Shown here one piece after another: positions 1 through 9,584 of a stretch of DNA of 64,000 bases (position 1 is the first letter of the stretch; the number at the start of each line of letters is the position of its first letter). The notes below the pieces were generated by a model that ran no database searches, was not told the origin of the DNA, and saw nothing but the letters and a program-made list of their open reading frames with translations. Position numbers and translations under genes: made by a program. Source of the DNA: Muribaculum sp. An289 (GTDB lineage Bacteria; Bacteroidota; Bacteroidia; Bacteroidales; UBA932); assembly GCF_002159555.1 (NCBI RefSeq), contig NZ_NFIV01000002.1:124001-188000 (forward strand), in the 5' to 3' direction.

Positions 1-47
1 TCTTTCTCATCGTGGCGGCGACAATCCTGCGTTCCTTCTTCCTTTAA
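1..47 (+). CDS. traE: TraE C-terminal end (partial, conjugation)
   Basis: Only the last 14 codons are inside the window, in frame 3, ending FLIVAATILRSFFL and TAA at 45-47. The hydrophobic tail and its place directly before traF fit TraE (DUF4134), a small membrane protein of the Bacteroides mating apparatus. The identification rests mainly on gene order, because so little of the protein is visible. Confidence 0.6.
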   Translation, partial: FLIVAATILRSFFL

Positions 48-65
48 TCAAAACCGGAGGGAACG

Positions 66-398
66 ATGGAATATTCTATTAATAAGGGGATAGGCAGATC
101 TGTCGAGTTCAAGGGGCTGAAGGCACAGTACCTGTTCATCTTCTGCGGAGGGCTGCTGGCCGTCTTCGTCCTGTTCATGGTGATGTATATGGCAGGAGTG
201 GCGCAGGGAGTCTGCGTAGGCTTCGGTGCTGTGTCGGCCTCGGCTCTGATATGGCTGACCTTCCGTCTGAACGCCAGATACGGCGAGCACGGCCTGATGA
301 AACTCGGAGCATTGCGGAGCCGGCCGCGCTATATCATCAACAGGAGGGCCGTATTCAGGCTGTTCAAGCAGACGGACAGAAAGGAGGCAATCCGATGA
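66..398 (+). CDS. traF: TraF, DUF4133 conjugation membrane protein
   Basis: This 110-residue protein matches the TraF/DUF4133 family of Bacteroides conjugative transposons. Family knowledge places it at the inner membrane, as a VirB3-like partner of the TraG ATPase. Two adjacent hydrophobic segments (about residues 22-45 and 48-70) follow a short basic N-terminus starting MEYSINKG, and the C-terminus is basic. An AAACCGGAGGGAACG sequence lies just upstream of the ATG. Its stop overlaps the traG start as ATGA (395-398), which points to translational coupling. Length and layout are normal for the family. Confidence 0.88.
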   Translation: MEYSINKGIGRSVEFKGLKAQYLFIFCGGLLAVFVLFMVMYMAGVAQGVCVGFGAVSASALIWLTFRLNARYGEHGLMKLGALRSRPRYIINRRAVFRLFKQTDRKEAIR

Positions 399-2887
399 GA
401 AACATCATGAAAGCCGCCACTCTGGAGAGCAAGTTCCCTCTTCTGAGCGTGGAGAACGGCTGCATAGTGTCAAAGGATGCGGACATCACCGTGGCCTTCG
501 AGGTGACATTGCCTGAAATCTACACCGTAACTTCTGCGGAATATGAGGCCATGCACGGGGCATGGTGCAAGGCCATCAGGGTGCTGCCGGACTTCAGTGT
601 CGTCCACAAGCAGGACTGGTTTGTCAGGGAAAACTACAGTCCGGAACTCCAGAAGGAGGACATGAGCTTTCTCAGCAGGAGTTTCGAGCGGCACTTCAAC
701 GAGCGGCCGTTTCTCAATCACAGGTGCTGGCTGTTCCTGACGAAGACCACGAAGGAACGCAACCGCAGGCAGAGCAACTTCAGCACGCTGTGCCGTGGCT
801 TCATCATCCCGAAGGAAATCAGCGACAGGGATGCCGTGCTGAGATTCATCGAGGCTACTGAGCAGTTCTCAAGGATCATGAACGACTCCGGCTTTATCCG
901 CCTGCGCCGCCTCCAGGACGATGAGATTACCGGGACGAGGGAGAAGGCGGGACTGATAGCCCGCTACCTCTCGCTCTCCACGGAGGAGAATGCCTGCCTG
1001 CAGGACATCGCCCTTTCGCCAGACGGAATGCGCATCGGGGACAAGCGGCTCTGCGTGCATACACTCTCGGATGTGGACGACATGCCGTCACAGGTGGCCA
1101 CGGACAGCCGTTATGAGCGGCTGTCCACGGACCGGAGCGACTGCCGGCTGTCGTTTGCAAGCCCGCTCGGGCTGCTGCTGCCTTGCAACCACATATACAA
1201 CCAGTATGTATTCATCGACAACAGCGACGAGAACCTGAAACGCTTCGAGAAGTCCGCACGCAACATGCAGTCGCTTTCAAGGTACTCCCGGAGCAACGCC
1301 ATCAACAAGGAATGGATAGAGGAATACCTGAACGAGGCGCACAGTTTCGGCCTGACATCCGTCCGTGCACATTTCAATGTCATGGCGTGGGGCGACGATG
1401 CGGAAGAACTCAAGCGCATCAAGAACGAGACGGGCAGCCAGCTCGCCTCCATGGAGTGTACTCCGCGCTACAACACGGTGGACTGTCCTACCCTGTTCTG
1501 GGCAGGCATACCCGGCAATGAGGCGGATTTCCCTGCGGAGGAGAGCTTCTACACATTCATAGAGCAGCCGGTGTGCCTTTTCACCGGGGAAACCAACTAC
1601 CGGGACTCCGTTTCGCCTTTCGGGTTGAAGATGGTGGACAGGCTGACAGGCAAGCCGCTCCATATCGACATCAGCGACCTGCCGATGAAGCGGGGTGTGA
1701 CGACCAACCGCAACAAGTTCGTCCTCGGACCTTCCGGAAGCGGCAAGTCCTTTTTCATGAATCATTTCGTGAGACAGTATTACGAGCAGGGATCGCACAT
1801 CGTCATCGTGGATACGGGCAACAGCTATCAGGGTCTGTGCGGGATGATAAACCGCAAGACTCACGGCCAGGACGGAATCTATTACACCTATACGGATGAG
1901 AATCCGATTTCGTTCAATCCGTTTTACACGGAGGACAACGTGTTCGATATTGAGAAACGGGAGAGCATCAAGACCCTGTTGCTTACGCTGTGGAAAAAGG
2001 ACAACGAGCCTGCTACCCGTGCCGAGGAAGTAGCCGTTTCCAATGCGGTCGCCCTCTACATCAGCCGCATCAGGGATGACGATACGGTCAGGCCGTCCTT
2101 CAATTCCTTCTACGAGTTTGTAGGAACGGAGTACCGCGCCCGGCTGGAGGAGAAGAAAGTGAGGGAGAAGGACTTTGACCTTGCCGGATTCCTGAATGTG
2201 CTTGAACCGTACTATCGTGGCGGTGAGTATGACTACCTGCTGAACTCGGACAAGGAACTGGACTTGCTGCACAAGCGGTTCATTGTCTTTGAAATTGATG
2301 CGATAAAGGATCACCCCATCCTCTTCCCGGTAACGACCATTATCATTATGGAGCTGTTCATCAACAAAATGAGAAGGTTGAAGGGTGTCCGCAAGGTCAT
2401 TGCCATCGAGGAGGCTTGGAAGGCAATCGCTTCGGCAAACATGGCTTCCTATATAAAGTACCTCTACAAAACGGTCAGAAAGTTTTACGGCGAGGCGATT
2501 ATCGTTACGCAGGAAGTGGAGGACATCATTTCTTCGGAAATCGTGAAAGAGTCCATAATCAACAACTCCGACTGTAAAATCCTGCTTGACCAACGGAAGT
2601 TCATGAACAAGTTTGACGCGATACAGTCGCTTCTGGGTCTGACCGACAAGGAAAAGGCGCAGATACTCTCCATCAATCAGGCGAATGACCCCTCACGGCT
2701 TTACAAGGAAGTATGGATAGGTCTTGGAGGAACACAGTCCGCCGTCTATGCCACCGAGGTCAGCACGCAGGAGTATCTGGCATACACGACCGAAGAGACG
2801 GAAAAGATGGAGGTGTATGCGCTTACGGAGAAGTTCGGCGGCGATATTGAGGCGGCTATCCGGCAGATAGCCGAAACCAGGAAATAA
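395..2887 (+). CDS. traG: TraG, conjugation ATPase (VirB4-like)
   Basis: TraG (DUF3875 N-terminal domain plus P-loop ATPase) powers assembly of the Bacteroides mating channel and is the VirB4 counterpart, acting on the cytoplasmic face of the inner membrane. The start at 395 gives 830 residues, is preceded by AAGGAGG (381-387) and overlaps the traF stop; an upstream in-frame start at 251 would run through traF and is unlikely. Walker A GPSGSGKS lies near residues 445-452 and Walker B with the following glutamates, IAIEEAW, near 669-675. The protein looks complete and is likely functional. Confidence 0.95.
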   Translation: MRNIMKAATLESKFPLLSVENGCIVSKDADITVAFEVTLPEIYTVTSAEYEAMHGAWCKAIRVLPDFSVVHKQDWFVRENYSPELQKEDMSFLSRSFERHFNERPFLNHRCWLFLTKTTKERNRRQSNFSTLCRGFIIPKEISDRDAVLRFIEATEQFSRIMNDSGFIRLRRLQDDEITGTREKAGLIARYLSLSTEENACLQDIALSPDGMRIGDKRLCVHTLSDVDDMPSQVATDSRYERLSTDRSDCRLSFASPLGLLLPCNHIYNQYVFIDNSDENLKRFEKSARNMQSLSRYSRSNAINKEWIEEYLNEAHSFGLTSVRAHFNVMAWGDDAEELKRIKNETGSQLASMECTPRYNTVDCPTLFWAGIPGNEADFPAEESFYTFIEQPVCLFTGETNYRDSVSPFGLKMVDRLTGKPLHIDISDLPMKRGVTTNRNKFVLGPSGSGKSFFMNHFVRQYYEQGSHIVIVDTGNSYQGLCGMINRKTHGQDGIYYTYTDENPISFNPFYTEDNVFDIEKRESIKTLLLTLWKKDNEPATRAEEVAVSNAVALYISRIRDDDTVRPSFNSFYEFVGTEYRARLEEKKVREKDFDLAGFLNVLEPYYRGGEYDYLLNSDKELDLLHKRFIVFEIDAIKDHPILFPVTTIIIMELFINKMRRLKGVRKVIAIEEAWKAIASANMASYIKYLYKTVRKFYGEAIIVTQEVEDIISSEIVKESIINNSDCKILLDQRKFMNKFDAIQSLLGLTDKEKAQILSINQANDPSRLYKEVWIGLGGTQSAVYATEVSTQEYLAYTTEETEKMEVYALTEKFGGDIEAAIRQIAETRK

Positions 2888-2917
2888 CGGAACAACAACA
2901 CTAAAAACACAGAAAAT

Positions 2918-3310
2918 ATGAAAATGACAAGGAAACAGGTGCTGCTGATGGGCAGCTACCTCATAGGGATGGCGGGCCTGCTCCTGCAGGGCTGCGCCGG
3001 AACTGAAGGCAGCATAAGGGACCGCATATGCGGAAACTGGGAAAGCGTGGACGGCAAACCGGACATCCTCATCTACAGGGAGGGCGAGGCATACAAGGTC
3101 ACGGTGTTCAAGAGATCGGGACTGAGCCGCAGAATGAAGCCGGAAACCTATCTTCTTCAGGAAGAGGAGAACGGCAATATGTTCATGAACACTGGCTTCC
3201 GCATAGATGTGGCTTACAACGAAGCCGCCGATGTGCTGACATTCTCCCCGAACGGGGACTATGTGCGCAAAAACGGAGGAAATACAGAAAATGGAGAGGC
3301 CGGGTTATGA
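2918..3310 (+). CDS. Small lipoprotein of the tra operon (DUF3876-like)
   Basis: A 130-residue protein with a lipoprotein signal: a basic start (MKMTRKQ), a hydrophobic core and the lipobox LLLQGC with Cys at about 26. The body (GNWESVDGKPDILIY, then a beta-rich part) resembles DUF3876 proteins found between traG and traI in Bacteroides conjugative elements. No activity is known. Its stop overlaps the next ATG as ATGA, so it is co-translated with the gene that follows. The family label is from memory and moderate; lipoprotein status and operon membership are clear. Confidence 0.75.
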   Translation: MKMTRKQVLLMGSYLIGMAGLLLQGCAGTEGSIRDRICGNWESVDGKPDILIYREGEAYKVTVFKRSGLSRRMKPETYLLQEEENGNMFMNTGFRIDVAYNEAADVLTFSPNGDYVRKNGGNTENGEAGL

Positions 3311-3897
3311 GAGACAATGACATTTCACAACAGGTAAAGACCAGAACAATCACGGTCCTGTACGGTTTCCTCACCCAAAGGCAGGAGATCCCCGAGTACA
3401 TACTGAAAGAATACGGGCTGACTGAGGACTATGCCATGTATAACAGGATTGAGAACATGGAATATGAAGACTATGAAACAGGCAGGAAAGACGGAAGACT
3501 TCCCGACATTACAGCCATGGAGGCCAGGCTTACACGGAAGATTGAGGCCGCTATGGAGAGCTGCGGAAAGCCCCCGGTACCATATCTTGAGAAACTGAAT
3601 GAGGAACTGGAAATACTCGGCATGGTCGCAAAGAATCCGAAGTATGCGGACAATATTTTATATAAGCTTGATTTCTTCGCGAAATACGGAATAGACCGTA
3701 CCGCTCCGCATAGGACACAGTCGGAACAGGCGAAGAAAGCATACAGGGAACTTGACTCACGTTTTGTCAGGATGACCGGACGGAGGCCCTATGCGGATGA
3801 ATTGTTCGGTCCTGACAGACGGCAGGCCGGCATCGCTGACAATAACCGTGGCAGGACTTTGCGGAACAGGCCAGGAGGCAGAAAGCCGGGAATGTGA
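3307..3897 (+). CDS. Unrecognised soluble protein in tra operon
   Basis: A 196-residue protein starting MRDNDISQQ, with no signal peptide or membrane segment. It is charged and mostly helical, with a very basic Arg/Gly-rich tail (RGRTLRNRPGGRKPGM) that could bind nucleic acid. The ATG at 3307 overlaps the preceding stop by ATGA, which fixes the start. An upstream extension in this frame would only overlap the lipoprotein gene. I do not recognise a family. Its position between traG and traI suggests an accessory cytoplasmic transfer function. Confidence 0.75.
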   Translation: MRDNDISQQVKTRTITVLYGFLTQRQEIPEYILKEYGLTEDYAMYNRIENMEYEDYETGRKDGRLPDITAMEARLTRKIEAAMESCGKPPVPYLEKLNEELEILGMVAKNPKYADNILYKLDFFAKYGIDRTAPHRTQSEQAKKAYRELDSRFVRMTGRRPYADELFGPDRRQAGIADNNRGRTLRNRPGGRKPGM

Positions 3898-3947
3898 TAA
3901 ACTTCCCAACATCAAATTTATAAACAGACAATCAAAAAAGAATTGAT

Positions 3948-4577
3948 ATGAAACATAAAATTATAATACTGTGCGGCCTCTTCCTGCTGTTGGGAGGCAA
4001 GGCAAACGCCCAATGGGTTGTCACAGACCCCACCAATCTGGCACAGGGCATCATCAATGCAGCCAAGAACATCGTCCAGACATCCACGACGGCTACCAAC
4101 ATGATTAAGAATTTTCAGGAGACCGTGAAGATCTACGAGCAGGGCAAGAAGTATTACGATGCGCTGAAAAAGGTAAACAATCTCGTCAAGGACGGCATCA
4201 AGGTCAAGAACACGATCCTGATGGTCGGGGAAATCTCCGAGATGTACGTTACGAGTTTCCAGCTGATGCTCCAGGACGAGAACTTCACGGCGGAGGAACT
4301 CTCGGCAATTGCATTCGGTTACACGAAACTGCTGGAGGAGAGCAACAACGTGCTGAATGAAATGAAGGATGTAGTGAACATCACCACGCTCCAGATGACC
4401 GACAAGGAGCGCATGGATGTGGTGGACAGGTGCTACAATTCCATCAGGCGCTACCGCAACATGGTGTCATACTACACCAACAAGAACATCTCCGTCAGCT
4501 ATCTGAGGGCAAGGAAGAAGAACGATGTGAGCCGTGTGATGTCATTGTACGGCAACGCTAACGAAAGGTACTGGTAG
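3948..4577 (+). CDS. traI: TraI, DUF4141 conjugation protein
   Basis: TraI of the Bacteroides transfer operon (DUF4141), 209 residues. A signal peptide ends at about residue 21 (GGKANAQ), so the mature protein is periplasmic. The remainder is helical and VirB5-like in layout, with long amphipathic helices (KIYEQGKKYYDALKKVNNL). It is not the relaxase that carries the TraI name in F plasmids. Its TAG stop is followed at once by the traJ ATG. Length and N-terminus are typical. Confidence 0.9.
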   Translation: MKHKIIILCGLFLLLGGKANAQWVVTDPTNLAQGIINAAKNIVQTSTTATNMIKNFQETVKIYEQGKKYYDALKKVNNLVKDGIKVKNTILMVGEISEMYVTSFQLMLQDENFTAEELSAIAFGYTKLLEESNNVLNEMKDVVNITTLQMTDKERMDVVDRCYNSIRRYRNMVSYYTNKNISVSYLRARKKNDVSRVMSLYGNANERYW

Positions 4578-4578
4578 T

Positions 4579-5631
4579 ATGGGAGGCGAGTTCGACAACC
4601 TGCACCAGATACTGCGCTCGCTCTACGAGGAGATGATGCCGCTCTGCTCGGACATGACCTCCGTGGCGAAAGGGCTGGCGGGACTTGGGGCATTGCTCTA
4701 TGTGGCGGTTCGGGTGTGGCAGTCCCTGGCCAAGGCCGAGCCGATAGATGTATATCCGATGCTGCGCCCTTTCGCAATCGGTATCTGCATCATGTTCTTT
4801 CCTACGCTTGTCCTGGGGACGATGAACTCCATTCTCAGCCCGGTAGTGCAGGGCACGCACCGCATACTGGAATCCCAGACATTTGATATGAACAGCTATC
4901 AGGAGCAGAAGGACAAATTGGAGTACGAGGCGATGGTGCGCAATCCCGAAACGGCCTTCTTGGTGAGCAACGAGGAGTTCGACAAGCAGCTGGATGAACT
5001 GGGATGGTCTCCGTCGGATATGGTTACCATGGCCGGAATGTATATTGAGCGTGGAATGTACAACATGAAGAAAAACATCAGGGATTTCTTCCGCGAGATA
5101 CTGGAACTGCTGTTTGCGGCCGCCGCTCTGGTCATAGACACGCTCCGCACCTTCTTCCTTGTGGTGCTCTCCATACTGGGACCGATAGCCTTTGCCATTT
5201 CGGTATGGGACGGCTTCCATTCCACCATGTCACAGTGGTTCTGCCGGTACATACAGATATATCTGTGGCTGCCCGTGTCCGACCTGTTCAGCACCATCCT
5301 CGCCAAGATACAGATACTGATGCTCCGGAATGACATCGAGGCACTGCAGACCGATCCGAATTTCTCCATAGAGGCGAGCAACGGGGTGTATATCACGTTC
5401 CTCATCATCGGAATCGTCGGCTATTTCACCATACCTACGGTGGCGGGCTGGATCATCAGCGCAGGAGGCGGCATCGGCAATTACGGCCGCAACATCGGTA
5501 CGGCCGGGGCACTTGCCGGAAGCGTGGCAGGTGCGGCAGCCGGCAATGCGGCGGGACGTGGCGGCAAGCTGATGAAGAGTGCCGGAGGCAAGGCCATGTC
5601 CGTTGCCGGAAAACTGTTCAAGAAAAAATAA
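4579..5631 (+). CDS. traJ: TraJ, polytopic conjugation protein (VirB6-like)
   Basis: A 350-residue inner-membrane protein with several hydrophobic stretches (about residues 30-50, 58-78, 175-205, 215-240, 275-300) and a Gly/Ala-rich C-terminus (GSVAGAAAGNAAGRGG) ending in KLFKKK. This matches TraJ, the VirB6-like component of the Bacteroides mating pore. It starts one base after the traI stop, so the pair is tightly linked. Confidence 0.92.
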   Translation: MGGEFDNLHQILRSLYEEMMPLCSDMTSVAKGLAGLGALLYVAVRVWQSLAKAEPIDVYPMLRPFAIGICIMFFPTLVLGTMNSILSPVVQGTHRILESQTFDMNSYQEQKDKLEYEAMVRNPETAFLVSNEEFDKQLDELGWSPSDMVTMAGMYIERGMYNMKKNIRDFFREILELLFAAAALVIDTLRTFFLVVLSILGPIAFAISVWDGFHSTMSQWFCRYIQIYLWLPVSDLFSTILAKIQILMLRNDIEALQTDPNFSIEASNGVYITFLIIGIVGYFTIPTVAGWIISAGGGIGNYGRNIGTAGALAGSVAGAAAGNAAGRGGKLMKSAGGKAMSVAGKLFKKK

Positions 5632-5650
5632 TCCCTAACAACAGAAAATT

Positions 5651-6274
5651 ATGGAATTCAAGTCATTAAAGAACATCGAGACATCCTTCAGACAGATACG
5701 CCTGTTCGGAATTGTCCTTGTGGCGTCCTGCTCGTTCATCGCCGTCTGCTCGGTATGGAGCGCATTCCGCTTTGCGGAAGCGCAGAGGCAGAAGATATAT
5801 GTGCTGGACAACGGCAAGTCGCTGATGCTCGCCCTGTCGCAGGACATGGCGCAGAACAGGCCCGCCGAAGCGAGGGAGCATGTCAGGCGGTTTCATGAGC
5901 TGTTCTTCACGCTGTCTCCTGAAAAGAGTGCGATTGAGCATAACCTGAAACGCGCCCTGCTGTTGGCGGACAGGAGCGCCTACAACTACTACACGGACTT
6001 TGCCGAGAAAGGATACTACAACCGAATCATCGCCTCCAATATCAATCAGGTGTTGCAGGTCGATTCGGTGGTGTGCAACTTCGACAGCTACCCGTACAGT
6101 GCCATGACCTATGCACGGCAGATGATTATTCGTGAGAGCAATGTGACGGAACGCAGCCTCGTCACCTCGTGCCGCCTGCTCAACGCCACAAGAAGCGACA
6201 GCAATCCCAACGGGTTTACGATTGAAGGGTTTACTATTTTGGAGAACAAGGATTTAAGGACAATAGAAAGATAG
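5651..6274 (+). CDS. traK: TraK, conjugation protein (VirB8-like)
   Basis: A 207-residue protein with the TraK start MEFKSLKNIETSFRQIRLF, one transmembrane helix at about residues 21-40 and a periplasmic domain. TraK is the VirB8-like assembly factor of Bacteroides elements. The conserved N-terminus and the place between traJ and traL make this a firm call. No damage is seen. Confidence 0.94.
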   Translation: MEFKSLKNIETSFRQIRLFGIVLVASCSFIAVCSVWSAFRFAEAQRQKIYVLDNGKSLMLALSQDMAQNRPAEAREHVRRFHELFFTLSPEKSAIEHNLKRALLLADRSAYNYYTDFAEKGYYNRIIASNINQVLQVDSVVCNFDSYPYSAMTYARQMIIRESNVTERSLVTSCRLLNATRSDSNPNGFTIEGFTILENKDLRTIER

Positions 6275-6285
6275 GAGACAATACA

Positions 6286-6567
6286 ATGAGAAAGACAATA
6301 AATAAAATTACAGTGTGGCGTGATGCCATTGACAGGCGGCTGCACAGCCGCCTGGAGGCACTTTCCCCTAAAGCCAGCCTTACGGCTGTGTTCGTGATGT
6401 TCTCTCTCTTCACCGCCGGCTGCCTTGTCATGCTTGGAACGGCAATCCGCGATTTCGGGAAAGGCAGCGAACCGATGCGGATAGAGCATATAGAACACCT
6501 GGAGCTGCCGTCCCTTGAACGGTCCGATTGTGAAACACCAGAACATGATGCCGATGAGACTGAATGA
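6286..6567 (+). CDS. traL: TraL, DUF3989 small conjugation protein
   Basis: A 93-residue protein with a basic N-terminus (MRKTINKITVWRDAIDRRL), one membrane helix near residues 31-52 and a short acidic tail. This fits TraL (DUF3989) of Bacteroides transfer operons, whose exact role is unknown. Its 3' end overlaps the likely start of traM in another frame, which supports coupled translation. Confidence 0.88.
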   Translation: MRKTINKITVWRDAIDRRLHSRLEALSPKASLTAVFVMFSLFTAGCLVMLGTAIRDFGKGSEPMRIEHIEHLELPSLERSDCETPEHDADETE

Positions 6568-7915
6568 ACTGATAAGAAGAACGCCTGAAGGGGGAAAGGG
6601 CAATACCCCGAAAGAGCCGCTTACGCATGAACAGCGGCAAAGGCGGAAGAAGATGCTCATCTATCCGTTGATGGGTCTGATGTTTCTCGGCTCGATGTGG
6701 CTGATATTCTCTCCATCGGCGGAGGATAAGGAGCAGGAACAGTCCGGAACGGGTTTCAATACGGAAATGCCGCTCCCGACCGATGCCGTCATCATCGGTG
6801 ACAAGGAGAAAGCCTATGAGCAGGCATCGCTGGAAGCGAAACAAAAAGACCGTGACAGGGCCGTCCAAGACCTCGCTTCTCTGTTTGGCAATGTCGGGAC
6901 GGAGAATGAGGGTGCGGACAGTTATGAATACGACCTGCTCAATCCCGGCGGCGGTATGGCATCCGCCGGTTATGCTGGTGGCGGAAGTACCGGGAGTGCT
7001 GCCATCAGAAACTCGGCCGATGCCTACCGGGACATCAATGCCACATTGGGAAACTTCTACGAGACACCGGAAGAAGATACTGAAGAGGAGGATCTTCAGA
7101 AGCGTGTGGATGAGCTGGAGGCAATGATGGCGCAGCAGCAGGCACAGCCCTCGTCAATGGACGAGCAGATAGCCCTGCTTGAGAAGTCCTACGAACTGGC
7201 GGCGAAATACATGCCCGGAGGCCAGAATGTGGGCGGGCAGACTGCCGTTTCCGATCAGGAAGATGGACGGAAAGCGGCTGTGCATAACGGCAATGCTGTG
7301 GCCATGCCGGTCGGAACGGTTACAAGTCAGACCGTCTCCTCTCTCCCGCAGCCGATGAGCGATGCGGAATTCGTGGCCGGATACACGCAGGAAAGGAACT
7401 ATGGTTTCAATACGGCGGTCGGTACGGCACGGACGGGAAACAGGAACACCATTTCGGCGTGTGTCCATTCAGATCAGACGATAACGGACGGCCAGTCGGT
7501 GCGCCTCCGTCTGCTCGAAGCGATGAGGGTGTCGGATATGGTAATTCCGAGAAATACGGTAATTGTGGGTGCGGCAAGGGTGCAGGGCGAACGGCTCGGC
7601 ATCATGGTCTCCTCGATAGAATACGGCGGCACAATCATTTCCGTGGAACTCTCCGTATTTGACAGTGACGGTCAGGAGGGCATCTTCATTCCCGGATCTA
7701 TGGAGATGGATGCGGTCAGGGAGATAGCAGCCAATATGGGCAGCTCGCTTGGCAGCAGCATCAGCATCTCCACGAATGCGGGAGCGCAGCTCGCCTCCGA
7801 CCTCGGCCGCAGTGTGATACAAGGTACGAGCCAGTATATCGCACAGAAGATGCGCACCGTGAAAGTCCACCTGAAAACAGGATACAGAGTGCTGCTCTAC
7901 CAGTATGAGAACTGA
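6545..7915 (+). CDS. traM: TraM, conjugation scaffold protein (VirB10-like)
   Basis: TraM is the VirB10-like protein spanning the periplasm in the Bacteroides mating apparatus. A cytoplasmic N-terminus with the family signature TPKEPLTHEQRQRRKKML precedes one transmembrane helix (YPLMGLMFLGSMWLIF), a long low-complexity acidic/Gln-rich linker with a coiled-coil stretch, and a C-terminal beta-rich domain. The frame is open back to 6515. In-frame ATGs at 6545, 6548 and 6554 all overlap traL slightly and I cannot separate them, so 6545 is provisional. About 456 residues, normal for the family. Confidence 0.9.
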   Translation: MMPMRLNELIRRTPEGGKGNTPKEPLTHEQRQRRKKMLIYPLMGLMFLGSMWLIFSPSAEDKEQEQSGTGFNTEMPLPTDAVIIGDKEKAYEQASLEAKQKDRDRAVQDLASLFGNVGTENEGADSYEYDLLNPGGGMASAGYAGGGSTGSAAIRNSADAYRDINATLGNFYETPEEDTEEEDLQKRVDELEAMMAQQQAQPSSMDEQIALLEKSYELAAKYMPGGQNVGGQTAVSDQEDGRKAAVHNGNAVAMPVGTVTSQTVSSLPQPMSDAEFVAGYTQERNYGFNTAVGTARTGNRNTISACVHSDQTITDGQSVRLRLLEAMRVSDMVIPRNTVIVGAARVQGERLGIMVSSIEYGGTIISVELSVFDSDGQEGIFIPGSMEMDAVREIAANMGSSLGSSISISTNAGAQLASDLGRSVIQGTSQYIAQKMRTVKVHLKTGYRVLLYQYEN

Positions 7916-7954
7916 TTTACAGACAATATTATTCACCACTAAATCCAAAGTAAA

Positions 7955-9001
7955 ATGAAAAGAGTAATTTTTATGCTCGCCCTTTTATTGGGCATCGTGT
8001 GTGCGGCGAACGCACAGGAACTTAAGAACGGCGGGGACGACAGTACCGCCATGCATGTTGCGGATGCGGTCACAGCCGTATCCGAAGAGACGGACGGCAC
8101 TCATGCGGACGGACTGACCCTGCAGAAGGATGTCTATCCGCAACAGGACGAGGACGGCGACCTCTATCACGGCCTTACACGCAAGCTGATGTTCGACAGG
8201 ATGATACCTCCTCACGGGCTTGAGGTCACTTATGACAAGACCGTCCACATACTTTTCCCGGCCGCAGTGCGCTATGTGGATTTGGGGTCGCCGAACCTGA
8301 TTGCGGGAAAGGCTGACGGGGCTGAGAATGTCATCCGCGTAAAAGCCACTGTCAAAAATTTCCGCAACGAGACGAATATGTCCGTGATTACGGAGGACGG
8401 AAGTTTCTACACCTTCAATGTCAAGTATGCCGACGAGCCGCTGCTTCTGAATGTGGAGATGGCGGACTTACTGCATGACGGCAGTGCCGTGAACAGGCCC
8501 AACAACGCACAGGAAATCTACCTGAAGGAACTCGGTTCGGAAAGTCCGATGCTCGTGCATCTGATAATGAAATCAGTACACAGGGAAAACAGACGTATCG
8601 TAAAACATATAGGATGCAAAAGGTTCGGCATCCAGTATGTCCTCAAAGGCATATATGTGCATAACGACCTGCTCTATTTGCACACGGAAATCAAGAACTC
8701 GTCCAACGTGCCTTTCGATGTGGACTATATCAGTTTCAAGGTCGTGGACAAGAAGGTGGCGAAACGCACCGCCATCCAGGAGCAGGTATTGTTCCCTGTC
8801 CGTGCCTTTAATTATGCCGTGCGTGTGGCTGGAAAGCAGGCGGAACGTACTGTGTTCTGCCTCCCGAAGTTTACCATTCCCGATGACAAGCAGCTTGTGG
8901 TCGAGTTGTGCGAGAAGAACGGCGGCCGCCATCAGTCCTTCATTGTGGAAAATGAAGACTTGGTATTGGCGAGGGTCATAAACGAGCTGAAAGTACGATG
9001 A
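7955..9001 (+). CDS. traN: TraN, DUF4138 conjugation protein (VirB9-like)
   Basis: A 348-residue exported protein with a signal peptide ending near residue 20 (GIVCAANAQ). The domain after residue 70 (LEVTYDKTVHILFPAAVRYV) is the TraN/DUF4138 signature, with an Ig-like C-terminal half. TraN is the VirB9-like periplasmic/outer-membrane part of the channel. Its stop overlaps the traO start (ATGA, 8998-9001). Confidence 0.94.
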   Translation: MKRVIFMLALLLGIVCAANAQELKNGGDDSTAMHVADAVTAVSEETDGTHADGLTLQKDVYPQQDEDGDLYHGLTRKLMFDRMIPPHGLEVTYDKTVHILFPAAVRYVDLGSPNLIAGKADGAENVIRVKATVKNFRNETNMSVITEDGSFYTFNVKYADEPLLLNVEMADLLHDGSAVNRPNNAQEIYLKELGSESPMLVHLIMKSVHRENRRIVKHIGCKRFGIQYVLKGIYVHNDLLYLHTEIKNSSNVPFDVDYISFKVVDKKVAKRTAIQEQVLFPVRAFNYAVRVAGKQAERTVFCLPKFTIPDDKQLVVELCEKNGGRHQSFIVENEDLVLARVINELKVR

Positions 9002-9579
9002 GAAAGGCGTTGTTTCTGATTGCCGTGTCGCTTGCCCTTCTGACAGGGCAGGCGCACGCCCAACGCTGTCTCCCCAAAATGAAGGGCATCGAACTGCGCG
9101 GTGGCATGGCGGACGGATTCTACACGGATGAACTGAAAAACACGGCCGGCTATTATTTCGGGGCTGCACTCTCGTCCTACACGAAAGGCGGCGACAAATG
9201 GGTCTATGGTGCGGAGTTCCTTCAGGTCCACAGGCCGTACAGGGAGCTGCGCCTTCCTGTGGCGCAGTTTACGGCGGAGGGCGGTTTTTACTACAATTTC
9301 CTTTCCGACAACCGGAAGATAATGTTCCTCTATATCGGCGGTTCCGCACTTGCCGGATACGAGACCGTGAACTGGGACGAGAAACTGCTCTATGACGGTT
9401 CTCGTCTGAACAACAGGGATGCCTTCATCTACGGCTGCGCCGCCACATTGGAGATGGAGGTGTATCTTGCAGACCGCATTGCCATGACTGCCTCAGTGCG
9501 GGAGAGATTCCTCTGGGGTGGCAGCACGGGGCACTTTCATACGCAGTATGGCATAGGTGTCAAATTCATCATAAACTGA
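8998..9579 (+). CDS. traO: TraO, outer-membrane conjugation protein
   Basis: A 193-residue protein with a signal peptide ending around residue 21 (GQAHAQR), then alternating beta-strands such as GIELRGGMADGF and a C-terminus QYGIGVKFIIN. It looks like a small outer-membrane barrel, as expected for TraO. The start overlaps traN by four bases and traP starts five bases after its stop, so N-O-P form one tight unit. Confidence 0.92.
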   Translation: MRKALFLIAVSLALLTGQAHAQRCLPKMKGIELRGGMADGFYTDELKNTAGYYFGAALSSYTKGGDKWVYGAEFLQVHRPYRELRLPVAQFTAEGGFYYNFLSDNRKIMFLYIGGSALAGYETVNWDEKLLYDGSRLNNRDAFIYGCAATLEMEVYLADRIAMTASVRERFLWGGSTGHFHTQYGIGVKFIIN

Positions 9580-9584
9580 CGGCC

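Noticed and set aside
251-394. Upstream extension of traG
   Set aside because: It would overlap traF almost entirely; the start at 395 has an AAGGAGG site and the usual ATGA overlap.
1277-2593. Long open frame on the minus strand of traG (438 codons)
   Set aside because: Fully inside the well-supported traG gene, protein composition (many His, Arg, Val) is of an antisense shadow, and no family motif is seen.
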